Part shown: positions 25,072 to 38,500 of the stretch, one piece after another
Position numbering within the stretch: the stretch's first letter is position 1
How the letters are laid out: the number at the start of each line of letters is the position of its first letter
Assembly: GCF_037975245.1 (NCBI RefSeq)
Contig: NC_092582.1
Coordinates: 15,517,077 to 15,581,076, forward strand
Direction of reading: 5' to 3'
DNA: 64,000 bases
Source: Apostichopus japonicus
Taxonomy: Eukaryota > Echinodermata > Holothuroidea > Aspidochirotida > Stichopodidae
Position numbers and translations under genes: made by a program
The notes under the pieces: generated by a model
Told to the model about the DNA's origin: nothing
Seen by the model: the letters and a program-made list of their open reading frames with translations, nothing else
Database searches by the model: none

Positions 25072-28000
25072 TCATAAAATCTTGCTCAACAAATGTTCAA
25101 TTCTGTGGGGACTGCATCTAAGCTGCAGAAGCAAATAAGCCCCACAAACCAGGGCCAGAAGCATCACAATAACACATCTGTAACTCCTTCCGGCCCTTGC
25201 GATAGATGTACCCCTCGTGGCCGAGAACATGTTATCCATGCCATCGATGATAGCCTGTCGTGCACCAGACCAGGCATGCTTTCCTCTCAGTCTAGTCACG
25301 TATGGGTAGAAAGGCTTGAAGAACAGGCATCTGGCCAATCGAAAGTCTCTGATGAGTAAGTAACGCCAAATACTGGGATAACAACCAATCAGCAGAGAGA
25401 GTTGGCAAATGTATGGTACTGGTGACACCTTTGATAAAATACAAAAGAAAGAGAAATCCAAACATGTAAGACGGACAGACAGATAAAATAATAGCAGAGT
25501 GCCATGATGGTCTTCATAGCCTATTTTACAGTGCAGCTGAGAAAACGCAGGGAAATGCTATGTAAAGATAGTTAAGTAAGGTTTTCACACAAGATCACTT
25601 GTGATTGTCTGTTCCTCAACCCCCAAGTTTAAACATTGATGGTATGTTCGGAATTACTGCACTTGTTTTTGGTTTTGGGTGGGGGGGGGGAGGGGTTCTT
25701 TTTGAAGGAAACACCTGACATAATGACGTTTTTTGTCCAATTTTTCGACATGAGAATCCATGCACAACAAACTTTTGCACAGCCACTTTGAGGTTCAAGG
25801 TTGTTTACCAAAAAAGAGCCAAAAATGTTAAGGGCCTGGATACAAACAAAATGCTATATGACAGCTTTGCATTAGCAAAGTAATGTGGTCACTTTGCATG
25901 TGTGGCAATGTACTATGCATGACCATATAAAATGCATCCTGGAATTTCCTCAACATATTACATATTATGGAAAGGGCCTGACATTTCAGCGGTTAAATAG
26001 GAAAGAGGGTAAATCTCACCAGATATTTCAACCTGCCATGTTCTTCTATGAGAGCTGCTTTGGTTTTATCTATCTGTTTTGCCATCACGGACTTGCACGG
26101 TAGACGGACGTCACCCTTGAAGACCGCGACCGCACACCTGGCCTGCATTTCAAAGACATGTCCGGCTGCTCCAAGTTGGTAAGTCATGCCAACGACAGCC
26201 AAAGTCGGTCGCTCGGGAGTGGTAGCAAAGATGTGCAAATACAGATTCCTCTCATAAGGGTCATCTGATAATAAAAGGAAAGTATTTGACATTCCGAAGA
26301 AACAGCTTTGGTTATCCTCAGAATTTTAAAACGGATATTCTGGTAGCTGAAACTGATTGCTTAAGAAAATTTGCTCGACATTTGCTGCATCTCTTTCGGC
26401 CAAACCCGAGCACTGTGTATTACCAAGTGACCAATTTCCTAATGCTAATACCTCTCTAAACTGTCCTCCCATAACATGCTTCAAAGCACTTGTATTGACA
26501 GTACAGTTCTTAACCTTGATCTGATAGAAACTTGATATTCATAATGTTCGTACTGACAATACGAGTGCTATGAAGCGGGACATGACACTACAGTATAGAA
26601 AAAATTATCCCAACTCGGTGCACGAAGATATGAATGTTTGTCAAATCAAATTGATGTTTCGTAAATACATCTGGCAACAACATAGTGAATGATGTCACCA
26701 AGGCAATGGAGGTGTAAATATATATGTTTTCCTATTATGTTATACATATTTAAGTAATTAATCCACCGAGGAAAGCAATATTTTTACATCCCAAAGATTG
26801 CATTATTGATGAAATTCTCAATGTATGCAAACACCATTGAACATGTCACAGGGCTCCCTCTTTTGTGATTTTCATATATCCCAGGCTCCTCCATATTTTC
26901 CCAGGGCCCAAAAATTCACTCTGAGGCCTGGGGCTGTAGCTCTCTTGACACAGTGCCCTCATCAGGCCTGATTGCAATCATGCAAACTCTGGCATTTCTT
27001 TAACTATTGTATTTGCCCATATACCTTTTCAAAATGGGTAACATACTTTGTAATTTTTACTGTAAACGGGTAAAAATTCCTGCTTTGTGATTTAATAACA
27101 ATTAGATTCCATCCCAAATATAAATGTTATTTGGTTTTTTTTGCTGTGTTTCCTACCCAACATAAAAGATGTAAGACAATATGACCAAACACTACCAGTA
27201 AAAGGATTCTAAAAACTGTCAGTACATCTTGATTTACCTTAATAGAATTTAGCTTTCAAAACCAGTAAAATCTCTGTTTCCACCTCATTTCCATCATTAT
27301 AATTAAAATATTCATTCGAGCTGAATTTATGATCCAACACCACAACCCTAGACATTATTATGATATGCTGCAGTGAAATTTAACACATTTTAGTCCATTG
27401 TTTATTTGGGTAGGTGCAAAAAAAAAAAATTTGGGGGGGGGGGCGGGTTTTCCCAGATAAGAGTTTTTTTGATGAGATGAAGGGTACCTATGTTGCTCTT
27501 ACCTATTTCACTTCTTCTGACAAAAAGACACGAAATGAAACAAACCTGCCATTTCATTGGAACTTAAAACAGGAACTTACTGATGTAGAATGTTGACAAG
27601 CAGAACTGAACAGGAACTATGGAATTGTCATATATCAAATTATCAAACTACCTTTTTTTCCCTCAGTTCTCCTCCTCGACTACTAACCTCTTAGAATTTT
27701 TACATCTAAAACCGGAAATTTTGTATGATAGCCTGTGGCTAGTATAACGGTATCGATTTTTTCCCGAGTTCCATCGGAAAAAATTACACCCTCCTCGGTA
27801 AATCTTTCCACAGAGGGTTTTGGACTAATCATCCCGTATACGATACGTTGAACGATCTCGTCGTTGACCATGAATGCGAGACCGACGGCATCACGGTTCT
27901 TCGGTTCTAAACCGACATTCCTGATGTCGTATGCGCTCGACAGGATACGACCCAACATGAACCTCTTGACGAAACCGGGCATATAGCTTCCTAGGATTGT

Positions 28001-30503
28001 GTTGGCCATGGCATCGAGAGGAATACCGCCGTTAACCAAACGGGGCAGTGGATGGGTGCCGTTTTTGGTACTCAGAAATACCTAAGTGATGAGAGAAGAT
28101 ACAGACGTCAATTCCAAATTTCTTCATTTCATTATTCTAAAGGGATGGGATGAAGAAGCTGGAAGAGACAGTGGATGGAGCCAGATTCTCTTGACTTATT
28201 CAAAACTTTGCCATTTTAGTGTTTTTTTGTAGTGTTGTTGAGTGGAGTTGTTCATGGAATTTAAGTATTTCTGGTTTGTGAACTTGGGGTTTGACCGAGG
28301 TTCGGTTCTGTTTTTGTTCAATGGTTTTGAAACAACTTCTTTCATCATAGCCAGCATAAGTTTTTGAGAAAGTGGTGAGATGCAGAGGTACACTGTCATC
28401 TGTCAGACGGGGGATAGTTTGAGAAGCTGAAAGCTTGTGGATATGACATTATAGTTTGGAAACTTACGTGGGACGCAAACTTGCAGCAATCCACCGAAAT
28501 ATCACCGGCAGAGTTAGCAGCCCCTGAGAGAAGAAGAAGAAGAAGAAGAACGATGATGCAATGATGCTGAGATAAATCAACATATGTACATTAAATCTGC
28601 TGGTTTTAATTTGTAACTTACTTGCTGTTTTCCATTAAACACATGTAATGGTAGATCTTTGCATTAATTTTCAAACAGAAGTTTGAAACCTTAAGGATAT
28701 CTCTAACTTTTCCAACATGAACATGATAATAAAAAGTAATACATATTTCTTGTCTTTAATTTTCTTATTATCTGTGTCCATGCTATTACTGCACAGGGCA
28801 AATTTTTAAAGGTAGTCCAGTAGTCATGAGATCAAAAAAATTTCTGTTTCGGCTACAGAAAATGCATATCACCGAAGCTGTGGCCCAGTGGATAAAGGGG
28901 GTAGCAATTGAAGCAATAAGGCTTAGCAATCGGGAGGTTCGATTCCCGGGCCAGGTTATAGTAAGGTGGATTTTTCATCCAAGAGCAATCTACGGTTTCC
29001 TATCTGAAATGACTTTCTAAATTGAAAGATTCCAAATTTGAGTTAAAATGTTGAAATGCAAGTCACCCGATATAAGTTGTAATCCATAAGGCCTTGCAGG
29101 TATCTCCCACATTTGTGGTCGCTTAAGGGTCTTAAAAATAACTGCTGATTATTATGTGTTATTATTATTGTTTACATTGCAATAGATGTTATCTTGGTAT
29201 AGTTACCTATGACAAGAACTTTCTCATCTTTGTAGTCAAAGCCTTCTCGAAAGTGACAGCTATGCAGGATTTTACCTCTGAATTTATCCTGGTCAGGGAA
29301 TGTTACCTCAGCTGCCTCTGTTGTATTACCATTACAGATCAAGACAGCATCGAATAGCTCTTCTGTTTCAACAGTGTTAGCTTGATCCAGTTTCTGTGAT
29401 CGAACTTTCCATTTCTGTATTTTGGTTTCATCAGCTGTATAAATTGGAGAAACTTCCAGCACACTTGTATGCAACCTGATGTAATCGTGAAGACCAAAGT
29501 GGTCTGCATAGCTTTTGAGGTATTCATATTGCTGTGACGGTCGAATGTATGGTGGATAAGATTTGGGGTAAGGGAAATCACTGAAACAGCTCATCTCTTT
29601 GCTGGAGTTGAAAATTAAAGAAGGATATATGGATCCTTCTTTGTCAATTTTTTTTTTGTGAGGAGCCCATAATCCACCTGAAAGAAATGAGCAAAACCAT
29701 TAATACTTAAATGTCAGTCTATATTTAAGGCATGTCAAGCCTTTGTTTGTTGTTAATTTGAGGTTTGAAATGCAAATTATGACAGTGAAGTCCTCTTGTT
29801 CTGTCCAAATATATTGAACTGTTTCAAGTTGGTTTTATACGTTCTTCCTAGATGGACCTCCATCAAGAGTCTATGGATTTTCACCTCATTTTTGTGAAAA
29901 AACTATATTAACTTATCTATACATTAAAAAGCTGTTATTTACAAATAAAAATATGGAAGTAAAAACAAAGACCCTTTAGACCTGTTTTGTCCAACTTGTC
30001 CAAATATTCAAAGAACAATCTTGGTCGCTTTTGCTGGGTCAGGATCCTCTCCGAAAAAGGGAGATGGCAATTGCAGGATCAGACCCTGAGTGAGTATGGA
30101 CTGTTTCACACTACTATGTTGATTGCTCTTGTGGTTTATCAGATCCCCATTGCATTCTCAAGTGTGAACAATCAGATCCCCATTGCATTCTCAAGTGTGA
30201 ACGAGGCTGAAGTCTTCATTTACTGTACACAGACATTTTTGAGGGCGTAACGATGGAAGTTGGATGCCGCACAAGTCTTCTCACACTGTGCTACCAAATT
30301 TCTGATTACAGTTGGTATACGACTGATGAGTACTAGGAGATATTACTTAATGGAGAGACCTTACCTATGAAGCCACTCCTTTCAAAACAGACTGGTTGGA
30401 GGTCTTCCTCTAAACATGCCTTGATTGATGTCAAACCAGATAGTCCAGCACCGACAATCGCAATTCTCTTCACGGATCCACTCTCGCAGCAAAATGGCTC
30501 CAT
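25072..30503 (-). CDS. Flavin-containing monooxygenase, complete, copy 1
   Basis: NADPH- and FAD-dependent monooxygenase of soft nucleophiles (N, S), normally on the ER membrane. Exons in transcript order (minus): 30503-30365, 29677-29207, 28523-28468, 28081-27688, 26264-26020, 25428-25072. All junctions are GT-AG with matching phase and give 553 residues, the usual FMO length. Motifs: GAGLSG FAD site (residues 18-23), FxGxxxHxxxF FMO signature (179-189), [15 protein letters not shown] site (202-211) with the conserved Asn207, and LATGY (336-340). The C-terminus ends with a hydrophobic membrane segment ([16 protein letters not shown]). The start ATG precedes the FAD motif by 17 codons, as expected. 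It converges on GCLM. Vertebrate class number cannot be assigned by eye. Confidence 0.92.
28875..29165 (+). mobile_element. SINE-1, tRNA-derived, in FMO intron 2
   Basis: Box A (TGGCCCAGTGG, about 28882-28892) and box B (GGTTCGATTCC, 28936-28946) are followed by a family-specific body and a TTATTATT tail. A diverged copy sits at the same place in unit 2 (about 54870-55165), so the insertion predates the duplication. Antisense family members lie at 31297 and 58141. Confidence 0.8.
30139..30201 (+). repeat. 33-bp minisatellite, 2 units
   Basis: Two copies of the unit that begins CAGATCCCCATTGCATTCTC, in FMO intron 1. The allele in unit 2 (56439-56735) has nine units. Confidence 0.9.
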
Positions 30504-33300
30504 CTACAGATGGGTAGAGCTAGAGGTTAAAAGATAAATTCAAGTTTGCGTATGAATTTTTACTACAAAAATGTGTTCTTACTTTGATGGGAATTTGATA
30601 GGTTTCTCAGCTAAATATTGGGCATGGTTTGACTCATCAATTAATAAATCATTCAATCAATCAATCTCGTGCAATACCTGAAGTACTAGGTTTACAAGAA
30701 GAAAATGGAGACAAGCTTACATATACAAAAAAAATAATCATAATAATAATAGAGATATGTATGTGCCAACCACAACAACTTTTATAAGTCCTCTTGAGCC
30801 ATATGACAGAAGACGAGTCTGTTTACAAGTACTGTGCACTCCAGATTCATGGTTATCAGACCAGTGATTCTTGCTGCCCAACAGACTATAGTTTAATGTT
30901 AAGCTGGTTGCACTATTTCATAATAACCATGTTCTAAATTTGCCACCAAATTCATTCCCTGGAAGATACTTGAGCAGTGTTCTTTAGGAAGTACATATGA
31001 AGAATTTCTCTTGGTTCAGTGCAGACTGTGCCTTGAGTGTGTACAGTACCTCAGATGTCCAACAAAGAGAAAAGTTTATGTTGTACGTAAACTTGTGTAT
31101 CTCATCATGTGAGAAATTATTCTGAAAAAACAACCAACTGCTTTCACTAATTAAGGGGATGGGTGGAGTGTGGACACACCCCATACAACGTTCATTAACT
31201 CCCACATCGGCAACGCTTTTTCAACCAATGTTCGAGTAAATAAATAAGAGCGCCATCATTTTTTTAATCTACATTAATCGGGTAAATAAGCACCAGTATA
31301 ATAGTATTAATATATAATAATCAGCAGATATTTTTAGGATGTTAAGGCGACGGCAAATGTCGGGGAAACCCGCAAGTGCTTATGGATTACAACTTACACG
31401 TCTGGTGGCTTCCAATTCAACTTTTTAACTCAAATTTGGAATCTTTTCAGATTGGAAAACTGTAGATTGCTCTTGGATGACAACCCTCCTTACTATGACC
31501 CATCCGGGTATCGAACCCGTTAGCTCCCGATTGCTAAGACTCATTGCTTCAACTGCCTCCACCTTCACCCACTCAAACACAGCACTGGCTATCAAACTAT
31601 CACTTATTGAACCTACTATCGGGTAAATAAGCACCAGAGCAACGCTTATTTAATCCATGATCAAGAATATAATCAAGAGCGCCATCCTTGTTGATCCAAC
31701 GATCGGGTGAATTTCTCCCACCATTTTCTTTGGATGCAGCATAACGTTTGGCCTTATTAATATAACATAGTAAGCAGGTGTAGCTAAACCGGTCCCAACG
31801 TTCTAGGTACGCATGGACAAAACTAGGCCTTGAGTACCTTAAATGACAGGGCCTAAACACAGATATTATTCGTAAATACCAATTATCTTCCTGTATCAAG
31901 TAACTGAAAACAGGACTTTCTTTAGTTCCATGCATTGATATCGACTTGCACCACGAAGTTAATTTTGGTTTACTATACAAGCTGGCCAGTCAACAACTGT
32001 TAGGAAAATATTGTTATGCTGAGTACCTCTCTATTGTTTTAGGTCTATGGGGCGCCAAAAGGGCCAAACACGTTCGTCATCGCTGCATAAATCTACTATA
32101 CATCAAGAGTAGTCCCAGAATAAATATTAGAAATTGTATCATTTTCAAGGGTGGGGAGAGGGGGGGGAGGATGGGGTGGAAGTCACAAATGTCAATAGTT
32201 GGATATGTGAATTGAGGAGGCTAACTGCATGGCAAAAAATTGGGTAACCTTCAAGACAAAAAGGATCCTTTTTACATTCCAGTATTTGAATCACAAAAAG
32301 GCATTTATTTGCATGTATCTTAATTTCCCCAAAACAGGGTACCTTTTTGTAACACGTTTTGTTTTGCACGTTTTTACTAAACCTAGCCATGACAGTATCA
32401 CCAATGAGGGGCACTTCTCATTTATAAAAAGAGCATTTTTGATGTTTTCACGGTTGAGGCAGCTGACCCCTGCAAACGTGCAAACTTCGAGGGCAAGTGG
32501 GACCGGTTGATTTGAAGGGGCAAAGCCACAAGATGACCTCGATACATCTAGTTAAAAAAAATCAGCAACAGTAACACAAGGGCAATGGAAAAGAGGTAAT
32601 GAAAATAGGAGGGAACTTCTAATTCATGAAAAGAGGCACTTTCAGGTGTTCCACAAAAAGAGCTAGGGAGTGAAGCACGTGTCCATGTGCGTCCCGGAGG
32701 CCATACCGTCCCTGCTTAATAGTGCCCCAGGCCTATATTAAGGAACCTTGACAGTAAGATACAGGGGCGAGAAAAAAATGTATATATGATTCACGAAATA
32801 AAATAATAACCCTGTTTACATCCCTTAGGAAACCAAATTTCTTCCAGTCTCATCTCTTTTTTTAAATATATACCGGTATATATTAATCTTCTCTAGGCAG
32901 TCCACTCTATTTAAGTAGAGTTAACATTTCCTGGAAATAAATGTTGCATAAGTATGTAACAAATAAAATTTCATGTGTCTATTTTTCATGCCAAAATTAA
33001 TGCCTCATCTCCCAACAATTCTTGGCATAAAGCTGTTGAATTAATATGCTGACTGCATTTGGATAAAAAGCATGTGAGTCCCACAAACTAGGACAAGCGA
33101 CGTAATAAGAATAATAATAATAATAACTAAGATTTATAATACGCTAATTTATAAACAAAATAGTTGTCAAAAGCGCCGTACATAATATAGTTTGAATAGA
33201 AAGAAAAGCAAAAACAATAATGCAACGATGAAAAATAATTACAAATCAAATTGAAAAATGTTACAATAATTGTAACAATAACAATGTAACAATAACTCGG
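30504..33300. other. FMO upstream region, unit 1
   Basis: This contains FMO promoter and intergenic DNA, SINE-1 at 31297-31617, G-runs near 32155-32180 and AT-rich sequence. No supported gene. No TATA box or clear CpG signal was identified. Confidence 0.5.
31297..31617 (-). mobile_element. SINE-1 with 20-bp target-site duplication
   Basis: Minus-strand copy: box B reads GGGTTCGATACCC (plus about 31506-31518). Exact 20-bp direct repeats flank it at 31277-31296 and 31618-31637 (starting ATCGGGTAAATAAG). This is the long duplication expected of LINE-driven insertion. The same SINE junction is found in unit 2 near 58320. Confidence 0.85.
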
Positions 33301-33424
33301 CTGTAGTTCTTTCTCTTAGTGGCATCTTTACCCCTTGTGGCCGAGAACATGTTATCCATGCCATCAATGACAGTATGTCGTGCACCAGACCAGGCATGTT
33401 TTCCTCCCAGTCTAGTCACGTATG
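33261..33424 (-). pseudogene. FMO last-exon relic, unit 1
   Basis: The minus strand encodes [15 protein letters not shown] and [13 protein letters not shown], which match the last exon of the adjacent FMO genes. No other FMO exons accompany it. It is cut at its 5' side by the transposon stack beginning at 33425; the displaced continuation starts at 41445. The orthologous relic in unit 2 is at about 60880-61010 and has an in-frame stop. It is probably debris of an older FMO duplicate. Confidence 0.8.
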
Positions 33425-33567
33425 CAGGGGCGTATCCAGGATTTTCCAATAGGGGGGGGGGGGGCGCCAGGCATGAATGATCGCCGTCCTGGGGGATGGG
33501 TCTAAGGGGAGGGGGTGTACAATTTTTGCTTTCAAAGAAGGGCTGAAATGCAAAATGGTGTTATATG

Positions 33568-34415
33568 CATGGGCGGTGATCCGTACTTCCGAGTGGGGGG
33601 GGGGGGGGGGGATATGACCTTGTTGACTATCTAAGCGTAGCGCCACCATGGGTTGGCGCGAAGCGTACAAGAAAATTTTGGGATTAACAAACCCTCTAGA
33701 TGGCCGGAAACGGCACTTCCCGAGGTTTCCAAGCGGCATATACCCAACTTTAAAATAGGGATGTCATGTCCGAAATATCTCATAATCAGGATCCAAAATA
33801 CTTTTTTTTTTAATTTCGGGTGTTATTTTGGGAAAATTGCCCCTGTCAATCTTGTTTCAGGCGCAACGTTAGAATGTTCGAGAGCTCTGTTATATTATTC
33901 GATGAAGAAAATGGCCTCATGCAGGCTATTATAGGCCTATACACATGCAATACACAATTACACATAGTTACATTCCTAGGTACCGATTGCTAGGGCATCC
34001 AGGTGAAACGTGTATTAAGCATTACCCTGGTTACATGAGATTCTCAGCTGTTCGAGGGAACATGTACGTGTGTAGGCCTACTATAGGGCCTATATGAATA
34101 CTATGAGGGTGCATATATGTACTATATCAATACCGTGGGCGCAATAATACATTTTGTTGTTATAGGGCCAATGAAGCCTACAGTCAACTATTTTTGCTTT
34201 ATAAAGACGCTTTATTTGAAAAGATCGCACTGCGTTTATGGTAGGCGAGAAATGAAGCTAAAAAAGAGCCGTACATTAGCGAAGATGCATAAATGTAGGC
34301 ATGAAAATATTCTTATCCCTGGCATTTGGTGGGGGGGGGGTATGGTGCATTACATCCCCTCCACCCATTTTCATGGGGGGATATATCCCCCCTCCACCCA
34401 GGATCGCCGCCCATG
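33568..34415. mobile_element. Nested MITE with CATGGGCGG ends
   Basis: The left end CATGGGCGGTGATCC and the right end GGATCGCCGCCCATG are inverted repeats with one mismatch. Flanks GTTATATG (33560-33567) and GCCATATG (34416-34423) agree at 6 of 8 bases as a target duplication. It contains the GGTGGCGCT / CAAAATTTTC core shared with three other elements in the window. It lies inside the element at 33425-41444. Confidence 0.65.
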
Positions 34416-34613
34416 GCCATATGTGATCCATTTTTCGACCTTAATAATAAGCAACATTTCCAGTAAATATGGACACAAAATGCACAATTTAGTATGGCTG
34501 GCATGTCATTTAGTGTTTATAGTGATAATACAAACACAATTACCATCTATGTTTCTAAAACTATTATGCCGCCGAACTTCGCCAGAACCTTTTTTTGGCA
34601 AACAAAAAATAAA

Positions 34614-34788
34614 TGTTAAGACCAGGATCTCTGTGAGACGGAGAGAGGAAAAACCAGTTTTAATTTAGTTGTAACGAGTTAAGGCACATGTTAATCAATC
34701 GCTGAGGCTCCGCCCACTATACGCGCTATTGAACGCCAAAACAAACAACAAAATTTTGGGTAGGGCACCGCTAATCATACCCATAACA
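34614..34788 (-). repeat. 3' LTR of the gypsy element
   Basis: 175 bp with TG...CA ends on the element strand. Unusually short for a gypsy LTR. Confidence 0.93.
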
Positions 34789-34801
34789 CTCTCCCCTCCT
34801 T
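34789..34801 (-). other. Polypurine tract
   Basis: On the element strand AAGGAGGGGAGAG directly precedes the 3' LTR, the expected primer site for plus-strand DNA synthesis. Confidence 0.8.
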
Positions 34802-35509
34802 AAGAGATGTCATCCCTGACATGTAAACATGTATCGTATGAAGAAATATAGAATTCAATGTAAGAAGAAATGAATGGTGAATAAAAGTTTTATAAAATGC
34901 ACTCTATACTGTTCTCATTTGTCGAGTCTTGCTAATTACAAGCTGAAGATATAAATCTTAATAGTCATCTCACTACTAGAAACACCTTGGCACCCATACT
35001 ATTAAATGTATACACGTAGTTTACTTTAACCTTCTTTGTAGCAAATTTACCACTGACTATACTTTTATCTGAAGTCACAGAATATTTAAGTACATTCGTT
35101 TGGCTAAAAGACAAATAAATTCGAGCACTGCGCAATACTCAAAGACATTGTCGTGTTGCAAATGACCAATTAGTCACTAAAACCTTGCATATCATTTCAC
35201 AAATTTCCTTGTGCCCCTAAGAACTAGCATGTTCCCATTTAACTATCATATTTACATACCTCACTACCAATGCTATGTTAGAAAACACATACACATGCTT
35301 CTCGAAATCTGTCATTCCTGTGCGAATAAACAAGTTTGATAACAATAAAAGTTATAACGTATAATACAATGGAACTCAAAAAGTTCTCTCAGTGTTCAAG
35401 TAATGTCTGGTAGAGTTATAAAATAAAAACAACTATAGTAGGACTATGACCTGTTGGTAGTGTGTACCACTCAGCCCTTGTGATGTCGGGTTACATTAGA
35501 AGTTCTCAG

Positions 35510-38500
35510 TTAAATTAGAGATTTTGAATATATGTTCCCCAAGTAATTAGGTTTTGTGCATTCAACTGGCTGAATATACTTGTACAAATAACAAACATGG
35601 GGTTCCTGTCTGACCCAGGTAGGGTTTCCCAAATTATCATAAGTCAAAACCTTCTTTCCCTGCTTAACTCTTTGTGGTCTCAAATTTTGACCTGGTTGTT
35701 CTGGGGGGTCACAAATTTCCAAATTTTGACCTGGTTGTTCTGGGGGGTCACAAATTTCCTGCTCCCCTGCTGAATTGCTTTGATTGTCAATTTCGACCTG
35801 ATCCCCTCCCACATCAACCTCAGACCTTCTACCCCGCCGATGGAGGTCACCACCTTGAACACCCTCTTGGTCCACCCTTTGATATGGGTAACCCGCAAAT
35901 CTATCGGGCACCCATTCATCGTCGCTTGAACTATTTGTACTCCCTTCCACAATGTCAGTAGTTCGCCTATTTTTCGATGAAGCCTTCTTCGCGATACGTC
36001 TCGGAGTGTTATCAGCAGGTAAAAGAGCATCACATGGTAGAAGTAGATTTCGGTGCAAGACTCGAATCCGACCCCGGTTACTCTCTGGACGGACTTCATA
36101 CACAGGAATGTCTGGTAACTGCTTGGTAACAACATAAACCTGCTCTTCCCAGAAAGGACGAAGCTTTCCTGGTCCTTCAACCCGGGCAAGATTCTTTACG
36201 AGAACACGGTCACCAGAATGCAAGGCAACGTTGTGTCCCTTCTTGTCCAGTCTTTGTTTGGCTCTATCAGATTGTTTCTTTGCATGTTGGGCTGCAATTT
36301 TGTAGGCTTCCTTCATTTTGTTTCGCCATTTTTCAGCATATGTCTCTCGCTGGTCTCCAGTTGTCTCGTTTTGAGTTCTGGTAGTCTCATCTCCCTTCAA
36401 GCCGAAAGCAATATCTACAGGTAAGCGTGGTGTTCTTCCAAACATTAGGAAAAATGGTGAATAACCTGTTCCTTCACTCTTTGTGCAGTTGTATGCATGC
36501 ATGCATTTACGCAAAGAGTCCTTCCAGTTGAACCGTTGTTGTTCAGTCATCGATCGTAGCATGTTGAGGAGGGTACGATTCAGTCGTTCTACCTGACCGT
36601 TCCCTTGTGGGTGGTATGGGGTCGTTCTGGAGTGTCCCACTCCACTGAGTTGCTGTAGTCTGGTGAAAAGCTGATTCTCAAATTCCTTCCCCTGATCATG
36701 ATGCAATCTTTTGGGAAATCCAAACTTCAGGAAAAAGTCGTTGAACAGGTGATCAGCTGCTGCCAGGGCAGTCTTCCTTTTCGTCGCATAGGCCTGGGCA
36801 AATCTAGTGAAGTGATCTACCACGACTAGTATATACTCATATCCCCCTTTACTTTTCTCCAAATGTAGGTAATCAATAGATACCAATTCAAAGGGTTCTT
36901 TTGTCACAATAGGCACAAGGGGACTCTTTACATGTCTTGCTGGTTTCTTTTGTTTGATACATTGACATTGTTTTCTTACATAGAACTCAACCTCTTTCGC
37001 CATGTGGGCCCAATAGAATCTTTCTCTCACCAAGTCCAGTGTCCGTTCCACGCCCACGTGACACATCTCATTGTGGAGCTGCTTCAATACCATAGATTTG
37101 TACTTCGATGGCAAAATCAGCTGTTCTCGATTAGCCGTTACTCTCTTTAATACACCTTCGGTCGTAACAATGAGTTCTCCCCATTTGTTTAGTAATGCTC
37201 TCACATCTGGGTCTTCGTCTTTCCTCTCCTTGTAAGTTGGCTTTGTCCCCTTTTCCATGTACTCAAGGACTTTGCCAATTACTGGGTCATTGGCTTGAGC
37301 AGCCTTTAGTTCCTTCAGTTCAATGAGACTCACTTTGTGATCTGTGGTAAGGTTCATGATATTACAAAGGTCTATATCAGCAGTAAGTGAGTCTGCGTAC
37401 ACAAATGTTCCCTCTACATTTGCTGCCGCACACTCTGAAATCGTCTGGAGAGCACATCCCGGAACTTCCGCAGTACACTCTTGGATGTACTCATTGATGT
37501 CGGTCTCTAAGGGCATCCTTGATAACACATCAGCATCCTGGTTACTGTGCCCTGGTCGATACTTGATATCAAATCTGAATGAGGCAAGATCTGATACCCA
37601 CCTCTGACCTGTTGCATTTAAACGTGCTGTCGTCATTATGTAAGTGAGGGGATTATTATCTGTGTAGACCACAAAGTACTTTGCGTATGTCAGGTAATCT
37701 CGAAAGCGTTCCGTCACCGCCCACTTCAGTGCCAGGAATTCAAGTTTTGTGGAGTGGTAATTCTTCTCTGGAGCACTGAGAGTCCTGGAGGCATATGCAA
37801 TTACCCTCAGTTTCCCCTCCTGCTCCTGGTAGAGTACAGCTCCAAGTCCCATTAACGATGCATCGGTGTGGAGAATGTATGGCTTAGAGAAGTCAGGGAA
37901 TGCCATAACTGGTTGTCTTGTTAGTAGGTCAATCAGACTACATAAAATTCCCTGATGCTCCTCAGTCCAGGCTATCTTCTGATTCGAGTTGGGTAGATGG
38001 TTGTTCTTCCTCTGGTTTCTGCAACTGGGTTTTTGTGTAGAACCCTTTTCCTTCTGTAACAGCTTGAAGAGAGGACTGGCAATTGCTGAGAAGTTTTGAA
38101 TGTAGCTCCTGTAGTAGCCAATGAACCCTAGCATTTTCCTCAACTCCCCAACTGTTGATGGTTTCTTATCTTTAAGTGAGAGGACTGGTTCAAGATCTGC
38201 AGGGTCCAACTTATGTCCTTCTTCAGTGACTAGTCTGCCCAAGTACCTGACCTGTTTCTGGAAGAGTTTGCATTTACTGGCCTTTAGCTTTATCCCATGT
38301 TGCTGTAGTCTGGCCAGTACTTTCTTCAGATTCTCCAAGTGTTCTTTAAATGTGCTGCCATGGACTAGCACATCATCTAAATATACAAAACAAATGTCGT
38401 TGTTCAGACCATCCAGGCATCCCTCCATGTATCTTTGGAATTCTGCTGGGGCGTTTTTTAACCCGAAGGGTATTCTTTTCCATTCATGGAGGCCCCACGG

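Noticed and set aside
28882-28946. tRNA gene, from clear A and B boxes
   Set aside because: Box spacing sits in a repeated body with simple-repeat tail, found several times in the window; it is a SINE.
34117-34668. 183-codon open frame on the plus strand
   Set aside because: It runs across the MITE end, hAT-element flank and into the LTR; no homology or splice support.
34789-35510. An env gene after pol
   Set aside because: No open frame of useful length between the pol stop and the 3' LTR.
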